Source of the DNA: Nereocystis luetkeana
Lineage: Eukaryota; Sar; Phaeophyceae; Laminariales; Laminariaceae
NCBI GenBank assembly: GCA_031213475.1
Contig: JARUPZ010000014.1
Span: forward strand, 6,297,674-6,361,673
DNA length: 64,000 nucleotides
Reading direction: 5' to 3'
Shown here: one piece after another, positions 37,020 through 47,121 of the stretch
Numbering within the stretch: the stretch's first letter is position 1
Layout: every line of letters begins with the position of its first letter
The notes under the pieces: generated by a model
Told to the model about the DNA's origin: nothing
What the model saw: the letters and a program-made list of their open reading frames with translations, nothing else
Database searches by the model: none
Made by a program: the position numbers and the translations under genes

Positions 37020-37424
37020 CAGGGCCTCCTTGACGGCGTCCGTCAGCAGCACGCCTTCGCAAACGGGGTGAAGGGCCTATTGCAACAAACTTGTCTAAAC
37101 CTCGGTATGGCAGAGAGCAAGCGCGGCCTTCCTGCTGCCGTGGTTGCCGTGGGTGTCCCCGCGGCCGTAGGCGTCCGCGCGGCGAACCTTGCAGACGAAT
37201 GGCGAAAGGCGGTCTTCGAACGGACGCTGTCGGACGAATCTGTCACGACCTTCTGCGGATTGAACCATGCACGTAGCAGGACAGCGGATTGGTTGGTAGA
37301 TGCTTCTCCGGAAGTGCTTTGGAAGGAAGACTGGGCCCTTGCAGTGGTACCACGTGGCGGGAAGGGTTGGAGAATATGGTGGAAGAGCTGGAGAAAGAGC
37401 GAGACGGCACGTATTCTGTATTAG
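37020..37424 (+). CDS. Open coding-like segment, unknown protein fragment
   Basis: After atctcag at 37014-37020 the frame reads GLLDGVRQQHAFANGVKGLL, then MAESKRGLPAAVVAVGVPAA, VGVRAANLADEWRKAVFERT and DESVTTFCGLN. GC content is higher than around it. The Ala/Val stretch could be a short membrane or packed helix. From about 37248 the frame enters the first unit of a tandem array, so the true protein, if any, probably ends near there. It may be an orphan exon of a gene broken by the array. No family recognised. Confidence 0.3.
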   Translation, partial: QGLLDGVRQQHAFANGVKGLLQQTCLNLGMAESKRGLPAAVVAVGVPAAVGVRAANLADEWRKAVFERTLSDESVTTFCGLNHARSRTADWLVDASPEVLWKEDWALAVVPRGGKGWRIWWKSWRKSETARILY

Positions 37425-38262
37425 TAGTAGGTGCTACCGATTGCAGTGTAGACCAGCAATACCGGCCAATCTTCTGCGCGTTAAATCATGTGCGTAGCAG
37501 TTATTAAGTAGACATTTTGTGGACAGCGGGTTTTCGGTAGATGCGTCTTCGGGAGTGCTCGGGAAGGAGGGATGGACCTTTGCTGTAGGGGGGGGCAGTG
37601 TTAGAGGTACAGGAAGTAAAGGCAGTGGTAGTACGTGGGGGTGGGGGGGGTTGAGAGGAAGGTGTAAGAGCTACAGAGAGAGCGAGACGGCAGAGATTCT
37701 CTGCTAGGTACTACCGATAGCATTGTAGACCAGAAACACCGCCCGACCTTCTGAGCACGTTAAAACATGAGCGTAGAAGCGATAATCCAGCCCTTTTATG
37801 AACAGCGGGTTTATGGTAGATGCTTTTTCGGGTGTGCTTGGAAAGAAAGGAGGACTGGGCCTTTGCGGTTGGAGGTAACAGGGTTAGGGGTACGATTAGT
37901 AGTTCCTGTAGTATTACGGGGGACCATAGTTAATAGGACCAAATATTGTTAGTAGAAATGGTTAAATATATAGGTTTTTATGTATACCACAGGTCTTATT
38001 AACTATGGTCCCCCGTAATAGTATGTGAGGGGGGGGGGGTGTAAGAGGAAGAAGAACTACAGAGAGAACAAGAACTCAGCGACGCGCTCCTAGGTACTAT
38101 CGATAGCAGTGTAGACAAGCAACACCCGACGACCTTCGGGGCGTCGAAACATGCCCGTAGCAGCTGTAAAACAGCCATTTATATGGGCAGCGTTTAATAT
38201 GTGTTTGCTTCTTAGCGGGTGTTAAAGGAGGGGAGTGGTTGTCTATGGTGGATGACATGGAC
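37248..38262 (+). repeat. Tandem array of about four 220-275-bp units with a MITE insertion
   Basis: The marker CTTCTGCGGATTGAACCATG and variants recur near 37251, 37470, 37750 and 38134, each followed by CGTAGCAG or similar, a GGGTTTWYGGTAGATG part and a G-rich part ending in AGAGAGAGCGAGACGGC. The last spacing is longer by about 110 bases because a 109-bp MITE sits at 37912-38020. Confidence 0.8.
37912..38020. mobile_element. 109-bp MITE family, copy 3 (intact)
   Basis: TA, then TTACGGGGGACCATAGTTAA at the left and TTAACTATGGTCCCCCGTAA then TA at the right, gives 20-base perfect terminal inverted repeats and a possible TA target duplication, as for Tc1/mariner-type MITEs. It is inserted in the tandem array. 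No coding capacity. Confidence 0.82.
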
Positions 38263-39265
38263 GTATGTTCGTTGTGATAGTCTTCAGGCACGTCACATCG
38301 GGTTTGACGTTTTGGTCGTGTGATCCAGTCGCGCGTTTGTTATGGAGAGATCTTCACTTTCTGTGTTTTTGTCGTTTAGGGAACAACACTACATACACAC
38401 TGTCGGATTGCAAGCGTAAAAATATTAGACTACATGGAGTTGTTTCCTAATTTTTGCTCGAAGGGCATTACACCAGGTATTCACGTATCCAGCTCCCAGA
38501 GCAGACTGAAACATGGAGAAAGCACGCGAAGCATGGAGGGAGCAAGAGAAGGAGTGGCTCGTGTGATCCCGATCCCGACAGTACCGAAAGGTCAGTACCA
38601 CATAATAGCCCGAGGACCCGAATCGACACAAACAACTCCGAACGTAACTGTCATACACCGAAACAGTCCAGTGAGCAAAGGCGACGCACATACATAGGGT
38701 AAATGTCAGAGATCGCGAGGAACCCCGTTCCTTCGGACAATGGTCTCTTCTTGCCCCTTAGTAGAAAAGCAATATCGCGAGGGTAATGCGAGAGGGCCCT
38801 CTATTTTGGACGACTTCAACATAGCAACCACCTGGCGCCTATTCAAACAAAAAAACCCTGCACATCCGTAGTGCCGTTGCCGAGCTAAGTGGATTAGTTT
38901 CCACGCTTCACAAGGGCCGCTGGCCTAAAACAACGCCCCCAGGGGCATCCCGCCCGCCGAGACCAAGCACTCCCACAATCGCTACCCCGGAGCAATACCC
39001 TAAGGTCCTCCTCGTCTAACAACCCCCCCGAAACCCCGAGGCCGACACCACAAATCAGGTGAGCCGGTGTTGCTCGTAACCGAGGGTGGACCCCAGACGA
39101 TGTGCTCGATCTTCTCTTTCCTGTTCGAGCGGTAACGCGAAAGACGGAAAGGGGGCGCGAGAGACTCGGGTGCGGGAGCACGTGCGAAAACAGACGCGGA
39201 AGTGGGCGAGAGCACAAACAACGCGCGTCCATACACCCAGGAACGTACCTGAGTGACGGCAAGGA
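38263..39265. other. Region without supported genes
   Basis: No supported exon. A GC-rich part at 38900-39170 is open on the minus strand, but neither a start, a splice pattern nor a motif supports it. Confidence 0.4.
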
Positions 39266-39368
39266 AGAGGGGGAGAGAGGAGGAGAGAGATACGAAGAGC
39301 GGGAGAAGGAGAGAGAGAGGGAGAAAGAGAAAGAGAGAGAGAGAGAGAGGGAGAGGGAGAGAGGGGGA
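39266..39368 (+). repeat. GA-rich low-complexity tract
   Basis: A purine tract of GAGAGA, GAAAGA and GGGAGA units of about 100 bases. Confidence 0.9.
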
Positions 39369-39886
39369 TAAAATGCGATATCATGTGCAAAACGACGCGC
39401 ACGCGGCCCCTCCCTCGCCTTTACACTCTAAACCTCCCAATTTCTGATGTCGTCAGCTCTCCCAATCCTTGTCCGCGAAGGTCACACGCCATTACCGCGA
39501 GTATATGTCTAAGACCTGCCCGGGACGCCCCGCGCCGACCTTTCCGCCCTCGACTAGCTTTATAACTTCGTGCCGATCGGGATGTACCGTGAAAACAAAA
39601 TACGAGGGTACAAACAAAACATCGCGCACTACAGGGGAACAATATGCTCCTTGCGCATTGGGCAGTTCCGGCGGAGGTGACGCAACGCCGCATCGCAACC
39701 GTTGCTGTCGCGGTTTCAAGCTGCGGCCCCAACCGGGGAGGCCCAGCAGACAGGACAGCACTGCGAACGGGTGACGCTGGTATTGGAGGAAATGTGTACA
39801 GCATGCTGGTACGTTGTTGAATTGGGGAGTAGAATGTCGGTACGATGCGACAATTGTTCCGCTACACTGGGAACTGGCAATAATAC

Positions 39887-40325
39887 TGGACATTGTTAAA
39901 ACAAAATGTGCAGCACACCGGTGTGTAGTTGAAGGTTCGTACAGCCTTCCGGTACAGTTGAAACAGCCCAGCCCTACGTAGTCGCAGTTGCGTGAAGCAT
40001 ACCGGTCCGGGCCAGAGGAACGTACAACACCGGACGTTGTTTCACAATTGCGCAGCATGTCGATTCCTTGTAAATAAAAGGGCACACCTAGATTGCACGC
40101 GCGGCTAACAAGCTTCCGCGCGTTGGTGCATGGTTGAATGTTCGTACTGCCTGCCGGTACAATATTGCAAATGCAGCACTACGTAGCCAGGGTTGAAATT
40201 TCGTGCGGCATGCCGGTATATCTCAGAGGAAAAGTGTATCACTGGACGATGTAGAAACATTGCGAAGCATGCCGGTAAATTCTCACAAAAGGTGAAAGGC
40301 TAGACCGCACACGCAGCTAACTACA
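39887..40325 (+). repeat. Diverged two-unit tandem repeat, about 220 bp
   Basis: The first unit contains AGTTGAAGGTTCGTACAGCC, CCGGTACAGTTG, GAGGAACGTACAACACCGGA and TTGCACGCGCGGCTAAC. The second has GGTTGAATGTTCGTACTGCC, CCGGTACAATATTG, GAGGAAAGTGTATCACTGGA and CCGCACACGCAGCTAAC. The order is the same, with about 220 bases between matching points. Confidence 0.75.
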
Positions 40326-40329
40326 GTAG

Positions 40330-42679
40330 TTCTGGCGAACGAGAGTTGACCGAAAACACCAAACCCCAATAATACTACTGTTGTATGGTCGATGCGTACA
40401 CGGACGAACCATGAGCATGACTGCCTGTCTATCTACATGACCGTCCAAATTTCAATCCCTAAAACGAGCGAGCGACAGCGACCCATACTTGCAGATATAT
40501 GGTATCGTGCATGCTGCGGGTTCCTGTACGACTGCAAGCGCTTCCATATACGAGTGGATATCAACCGTGGATACGGAAAATGCAACTTGTGGACGGATCT
40601 AGCGACGTTCATGCGGTAAAGGGTGCCGTCAGAGGCGTATCTTGTTTGTCTCTTCTCGCCCCCCTTCTTTTTTCCGGGGCCTACGGCCCCTCTGGCGAGC
40701 ACACCAGCGGTACGGCCTTTCCCCTATTCCTCTCGCGCCCCTGCCCTTTCGCCTCTGTCCCCCGCTGGCGAACGAAGGAGGCTTATCTTATGACTCGTGT
40801 GCGAACATTGCCTCGCGTTGTTGCTGACTAGCGTAAAAGGTACTTTGTTGTACAAATTATTGTTGTATTTATTACGATGCCTGTATTGTCAATGAGCGTG
40901 TGATTCACTCCTGGGGTTCCGTATTTTCCTTATGCTCTATACCCGGTACATATTATTTAGTGTGATGCGTAAGGAGGACATTATTTCATCTAGCGGGGCG
41001 CCACGACTAGCCTCCCCTCCGTCGCCTGGGTTTGCAAAACCCGAATGCGACGAGGGGTGGGCGCTGCGCACTAGGAAGAGGGAATGCACCGAGGCAAACT
41101 GCATGATACCTCCATCCACTACATACCCCTGCGTTGAACACATTGAAGGAGTGTGCGGGGTTACTTCACTCACGCATACTGACCCCGCGGATCCTTGAGG
41201 TACCACCGTAACAACCTTTGGAACAGAAGTGGTCCCACTCTAAGTACGTTACCCTTTATGTGCTACCTCTGTTAGCGGTAAAACAGCGTGGCGGAGTAAC
41301 ATCCCAAAGCCGTGTTATGAAATTTCGCCGACATCGCAGTGGGGGACACCTACCGAACAAAATCCCCGTGGGGGTAGATAGCAAAACATCGCCGGTAAGA
41401 CACGCCTAAATATTTTTTCACCCTCAAACGGGGTCTATTTAGATTTAGGAGGGATCCTCGCAAAAAAACGCCTAATTTCTGTCGGAAACCCCGCCAGTAC
41501 GCGTGGAGGAAATCAAGGTATTAAAACCATAAATTCTGCAATTAACAGCGTTTTAGCTACGTGACATTTTTAGTCTACATTTCGCTACAATGGCATCGCA
41601 GGCAAGGCGTGAGACATGATGAAATATGTACTCATGACATCACTATCCTTGTGACAGCAGTAATATTAATAGTTATTCGGAGATTTGGTACGGAGATTTG
41701 GATCTGGTACGGTGATCTGGCGGGACAATGCGGGAATAATGGGAGATACGTGTGGGAATTTGGCTTTGAGTTCTGGTTTCACTTGACCAAGGTGGTTCCC
41801 TTTTTATGTGGTATGGGCTCGCGCCGAGCCCCCCTCCACTTCCACAACTAATTCGAGAACTACTCCTTCTTCTTCTCAACGTGCACGATAATACACATGA
41901 GCTGACAGGCCGATTTAGGCCGCCTGCCTTCATTCCGAGAGCCCCGTCAACCAGGCCGACAGCACCATTCATGATTTATCCATTACATGAAGAGCGAGGA
42001 CCGTGGTTCGATACTTGCCTTAATCCCCTGAATAAGAAGTACAAGGGGAATAATATATCATGTTCAAGAAACTGTAAAACTCACTCACTTAGAAAACACC
42101 CTGAAAGGGACGATGAAAACAATGCGCTCATTGCATACTGAGTCCAGCACCAAAAAGTCGGAGCCAAAACTTGGATACTCAGAGTCTCATCGGGGTTCCT
42201 GACTTATACTCCCAAGAAGAGATAACTCGGGTTTAGTGAAGAAGAATGTGGTGGAAATCGAGTTTATAGGTCTTAAATTCTAGTAGCGTTGATACGTAAC
42301 TTTGTTTGTCTACATTTCGCTACACACTACGTTATCCAATGACGACACGATACGTTATCAACATAAACCGCAATCTGAAGACGCACACGGACGGGCTAAC
42401 ACGGCAGTAGCTTGTCGTTGGTGTTAGGTTGGGTGTGTGTGCGTTGTCTGCCAACTTGTGTGACTACGTACGTACATGGCATGCGAGCTACTATTAACAC
42501 ACAACTGATTGATTAGTGTTTTATCGGTTATTTACGTTATTTATGCGTTTGACGTATGTTCTGATAGCAAGACTCTTCCGTTAACACCCTCACATAACGT
42601 CGTACAACCCGGACTGCTGCTGCGGCTGATGCGGCAACATACTGTTAACGTTGCATTTGGCCATATACGTCATATCTCT
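40330..42679. other. Region without supported genes
   Basis: No exon, RNA gene or clear repeat was recognised. Frames of 110 codons or fewer occur without support. Confidence 0.4.
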
Positions 42680-43085
42680 AACAACGCGTGCTACGATAGC
42701 CACTAGGAATTCCATGTACACACTAACGTAGTATTGCGTGAGCGTTTTTTTCGCCTTGTACGTTATTCGTCTTAAAAGGGTCTTACAGTAGGACAGGTAA
42801 GAATCCCCCTGGTACAATAACATAGCGTTACTCGCTACGGACTGATGTCGGATGCACGATAACATAATGCTGACGCTCAATTGACCGGGTATGCTATCCC
42901 ATCAACGTGCGTTACGATAGCCACTCGTGGGGAATTCCGATAGAACGCTAACTAACATAGTGTTACTCGTTGTGGGCTGCATACACCCTAACACCGACGT
43001 GGCCCATATATATACTGCGGTCAGTGCGGGATCAAGGTAACACTCTAACATAATGTTGCGCCATCGCCCGCCAATATCATAACAC
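42680..43085 (+). repeat. Two-unit tandem repeat, about 220 bp
   Basis: CTACGATAGCCACTAGGAATTCC near 42691 is matched by TTACGATAGCCACTCGTGGGG and AATTCC near 42911. Each is followed by ACATAGYGTTACTCG and later by ATAACATAATG or TAACATAATG. Spacing is about 220. Confidence 0.7.
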
Positions 43086-43737
43086 ACTCACCACATGACC
43101 ACAAAACCCAGGAAGTAGTAAACGTGGTATCGTAAAGTTACAGGTATTTTCGCTGAAGCCTAACATCAACATTATACGCTAAGCGCTACGTTATCCGACG
43201 TTTGGAAGATTTCCCAGATTACATAAAATGGCTCTCACCTTCAGCGATAGGGACAACTTTTGTCAGTTAAAAGGTTTTGAGGCGTTTCGGTCGTTCTTTG
43301 CACGCCTCAAAGGTCAAGGAACGTTTGCACAGCTAGATATTGGCGGTGTGTGGCGTAGGGACAAGGGAAGACCGCAGGAACTACACTACTAAACTACCAC
43401 TGCTGAACTCTCGAGTGGTTGCAGGGGCCGCCCTTCTGCAGTGCCGCCGCTTTTGGTTCCACTACGTGAAAACAAACATGATGACGAGCTTGTCGATCCA
43501 AAATACCAACCGCAAAGCTCGAACAACGGCAGAGACGGCGGTGCGTGGTGGTGGTGAAAGGCAAACGGTGACGACAGCAGGCACGTTAGCACTGCTGTCC
43601 TCTCGACTGGCCGTGAGAATTGCACTGCTGCTCAGGACAACAGCAGAGGAAGGAGACATCAGTTTTCTTTTACCGGTAGAGGTTGTTGATCGTTGTGATC
43701 TGTGTCGTTAGCAGTCGTGATGCCATGCTGTGCATGC

Positions 43738-44457
43738 GCCCGCGCCCCCAGCTCTGCCTACTATCCATCCTCGGTGCTGCTTCGTACGCTCCGATACATG
43801 CAACTAGCCATGAAGTACACCGGGTGTGTCACCCCACGCACACGATTTTGCCTGCTGCTGCTACTAGAAGATGAATAGTTTTGGCTGGTGGCAGTTCGTC
43901 GTTGGTCGTTGTGGTGGGCGTGTCGGGAGTAACATACATGGATACACACAATATACATACGACATACATACATGCCCGCACCACCCAAGCTCTGCCTAAA
44001 GGGTACCTAATTATCCTCGATGGTGCATCGTAGGCTCCGACACTTGCAACTCTAAGTACATACAGTAGCCAAGAGTACACCCCGGAGGTGCCACCTTTCG
44101 CAGTTAATAACTGGCGGCAGTGGATTGTTGATTGTGGCGGTGGGCGCATCCCCGCACAACAAGCTCTGCCTATCGATCCTCGATGACGCGTCTTGGAACT
44201 ACAGGTAGGTACTGTATCAGTAGCCAAGAGTGCACCGCGGGTGTGTGGTTTGGCCTGTTACTGCTGTTGGGCAACAAGAGATGGCAGTTGTTGGTCGTCG
44301 TTGTGGGTGCTGTCGGGAGTCGGGATGCATACAGTACATGTACCCGGACCCCTAGCTCAATCTATCCATCCTCCGTGGCGCATCGCCATATTAGTATAGA
44401 TAGGCTCTCCGACACAATGTCATGCAACGAGCCATATAACATACCTGGTATTATTGC
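43738..44457 (+). repeat. Diverged tandem array, units of 174-238 bp
   Basis: The marker AGCTCTGCCTA or AGCTCAATCTA followed by ATCCTCGRTGG-type sequence recurs at 43750, 43988, 44162 and 44354. Each unit has a TAGCCAAGAGTACACC-like part and a TTTGCCTGCTGCTGCT-like part in the same order. The array leads into the inverted repeat at 44458. Confidence 0.75.
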
Positions 44458-44800
44458 GGATGTGCCCCATCACGCGCATGTTTTTGCCTGCTCCTGCTGC
44501 TGGGCGGCATGGCCGCAGCGATGTGCAGGAGCGCATGCTTGTTGTACTCGCTCGTAGTTCGCGCAATTGTACGATATTTTATGTGTTCATCAGCAGTTGC
44601 AACGGCACTGTTGGCCAATCACGGCCACCTGCAAATGTCCGTGATTGGCCAACAGTGCCGTTACTACTACTGCTGATGGACACATATAATGTCGTACAAT
44701 TGAGCGAGCTACGAGTGAGTACAACAAGCACGCTCCTGCACATCGCTGCGGCCATGCCGCCCAGCAGCAGGAGCAGGCAAAAACATGCGCATGAGGAGGC
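44458..44800. repeat. 340-bp inverted repeat (fold-back)
   Basis: The left arm runs from 44458 (GATGTGCCCCATCACGCGCA) to about 44632. The right arm, 44637-44795, is its reverse complement, with matching points such as GCACTGTTGGCCAATCACGG against CCGTGATTGGCCAACAGTGC at the centre. Arms are about 165 bases and over 85 percent alike by eye. A third, direct copy of the left arm follows at 44851-45010. Confidence 0.85.
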
Positions 44801-44850
44801 ACATAGATAGGCTCTCCGACACATGCAACACGACATAAAACATACTGCGG

Positions 44851-45010
44851 ATGTGCCCCATCACGTGCATGTTCCTGCTCCTGCTGCTGGGCGGCATGGC
44901 CGCAGCGATGTGCAGGAGCGTATTTGTTGTACTCGTTTGTGCTCGCTCAATTGTTCGATATTTTTGTGCTCATCAGCAGTTGTTGTAACGGCACTGTTGG
45001 CCAATCACAG
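44851..45010 (+). repeat. Extra direct copy of the inverted-repeat arm
   Basis: GATGTGCCCCATCACGTGCA, CTGCTGGGCGGCATGGCCGC, GCAGGAGCG and GCACTGTTGGCCAATCAC occur in the same order as in the left arm at 44458. It is preceded at about 44807 by GATAGGCTCTCCGACACA, which also precedes the first copy at 44400. Confidence 0.82.
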
Positions 45011-45199
45011 CTATTTGGTAGGTCGTGAGGTAAGTCACAGCTCTTGGATAATTAATTCAAGCCCGAAAAACAGTAGTATGATCTGTTTTTAATTTGTACC
45101 AGGTATTTTCCTTGTCGCAGGATGTTGAAGTTTGTGCCAGGTACATTATACCGGTACGACCTTTAGATGTGTAAATGATGAGTGTTCCTCGGCAGAATA

Positions 45200-45261
45200 A
45201 ACCCTATCCATGGGCAATATGCTGGGCAACAACCCTATCCATGGGCAATATGCTGGGCAAC
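45200..45261 (+). repeat. 31-bp perfect tandem duplication
   Basis: Two adjacent identical units, AACCCTATCCATGGGCAATA and TGCTGGGCAAC, at 45200 and 45231. Confidence 0.93.
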
Positions 45262-46790
45262 AATATATTTGCCTCACCAATAAAATACTGCATCAAAATT
45301 AACGTTGAACTCCCCTGAACTCCGATTTTTTGGAGCTTGGATTTTGGTAAAGTGCTGTACATGCATTGTCGGAAAGCTCACGACGCACAAAGCTGGTTCA
45401 TACTCCGGCTGAGATCTTGGTGGCGAGATTCTTGGTGAAGGCTTCGGAGGTGTGATGTTGAGCCTGCTTCTGGTGAGAGTTTGGGCGGCGATGGTGTTGT
45501 GTCTCGTCCTGTGTTGATGGGTTGAAAAGAAAAAAATTGAAGTAGTTGCTGTGAAGGGGTTGCCGCGGGAAAGTCTCGATCTCTAATCCTCCCTTGATGG
45601 ATAAGCGCACCTTGGTTCGATCATGGAGACGTTACCATGTGCGTCGGGTTGACGACGTTGATGCTGCCAGAGGTTAGCTCCGGGTAGTGGCGTGTTCGAA
45701 GTAGATGAGTAGACGTTGCAGGTACTGCAGTGGAAGCCGCAGGAACTGTCCTATTAATAGTACCAGGTGCGGCAGGTACGTACTGCTGTAGTTGCTGCTG
45801 TTATGATGTTGAAATCGTGGTCGCGGAGGCGAGGAAATAGCTGGAGAAGCAGGGAGAAGCGTTGCTCCCATATATGTACAGCAGTAGTTGTTCTGTGTTG
45901 CACTGCTGTGGTAACAGCAGTAGATGTAGACGTCGTTCCCCCATGTTGACGCCGTACGTTGAACTCGTAGTTGCTGCGAAGCGAAAATAACTGAAGAAGC
46001 TGCTCATATATTTACCAGGTACCAGGTACCTGGTATGTTTTTGTTCAAGTATGTTGGTGTAGTACGGTAGCCGCAGAGATCGTTGCTCCATGCTGACGTG
46101 CTGTAGGTACCAGTAGGTTTTAGTTGTAGTCGCGGTCGCAGATACGGCTCCTGTCGATCCCGTTGTGGCGGTTGCAGCAACCCCACTCTAGTAGAGGGTA
46201 TGATGAGTTTGGTGTTCATCGAGCTCTGCGGTGAAGCAAGCGCCCACATGCCATCATGAGATCGTAAAGATGAAGCGGTAATGGTCGTACGTACGAGTAC
46301 TAATCAATATTATTGTTGTTGTTGTTCTCACATTACCAGGTAACTCTCTGACGAAGGAGTCCGTGGTCACACAAAGGTGATGGTGCCCTAGGAAGATCAG
46401 AAAAACAAAAAAAATACCTGGTAGAAAATTCGGCTGCCTCAAAATACACGTACAAGGGGCTAAGCCGGCGGCCTGGACGACCGCCGGGCGCAGGCTTGCG
46501 TGACGGGCGTATAATGTCGTAGAGGGGAAGGCTGAAACTCGATGCCAAGCGGTTAACAGTGTGCGTTCGACGCTCCATGAACGTGCTGACGATTACTTCC
46601 CGGTTGCCCGAAAAGCTGAGTACCAACTATTTAATAACACTGATAAGTCGAACTCACAGCTGACAGCTGACGTATTTCATAATTTTATTGAAAAAAAGCG
46701 GTGGAATGCTACTATTAATATCAATATATTATTAATAATAGAAGGCGGTGTAGCTTCTAAATCAGGGAGTACTACGTTGTTAAAATTATT
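45262..46790. other. Region without supported genes, rich in GCAGTAGT and TACCWGGTA motifs
   Basis: Five copies of TACCWGGTA (three of them overlapping at 46013-46035) and many CAGCAGTAG or CTGCTG repeats are present. An open minus frame at 46333-46626 includes a GC-rich part (PSRKPAPGGRPGRRLSPLYV) but has no other support. Confidence 0.45.
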
Positions 46791-46791
46791 A

Positions 46792-47121
46792 CCCTGGGCT
46801 GGGTAATCGATCGATCTTCTACCGCTGTAGCTCAGTAGGCAACACATTCACATTTGACGTCGTCCAGGTCTCGGGTTCGAGCCCCACTTCGAACATTTCT
46901 TTCGCAGAAACGCTTGCGCGTGCACACCTAAAAAACACATCTCCCTGGTTCCCCAGGAAATGCAACGAAGCGGGTAGGTCAGCGTACGGACGTACACGGC
47001 TCCGACGCCTCGAAATTCCCGCCGTTCAGAGGGAGGGAGAGTGTTGTTATAAGGATTCCCCTGGGCTGGGTAATAGATCGATGTTTTACCCCTATAGCCC
47101 AGTAGGTAACACCTTCACAGT
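46792..47121 (+). repeat. Two copies of a tRNA-related sequence
   Basis: CCCTGGGCTGGGTAATMGATCGAT followed by TAGCYCAGTAGGYAACACMTTCAC occurs at 46792-46857 and 47058-47121. Only the first copy keeps box B. The shared part extends upstream of the tRNA-like start, so this looks like a duplicated or retroposed unit rather than two tRNA genes. Confidence 0.7.
46821..46896 (+). pseudogene. tRNA-like pseudogene or tRNA-derived retroposon head
   Basis: An intact internal promoter box A (TAGCTCAGTAGG, 46828-46839) and box B (GGTTCGAGCCC, 46874-46884) lie at tRNA-like spacing. The D-stem (GCTC against ACAC) and the acceptor stem do not pair, so a working tRNA is unlikely. The 66-base stretch from 46792 that includes box A is repeated at 47058. 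Confidence 0.55.

Noticed and set aside
39492-40085. 197-codon minus-strand open frame
   Set aside because: It runs into a diverged tandem repeat and has no motif.
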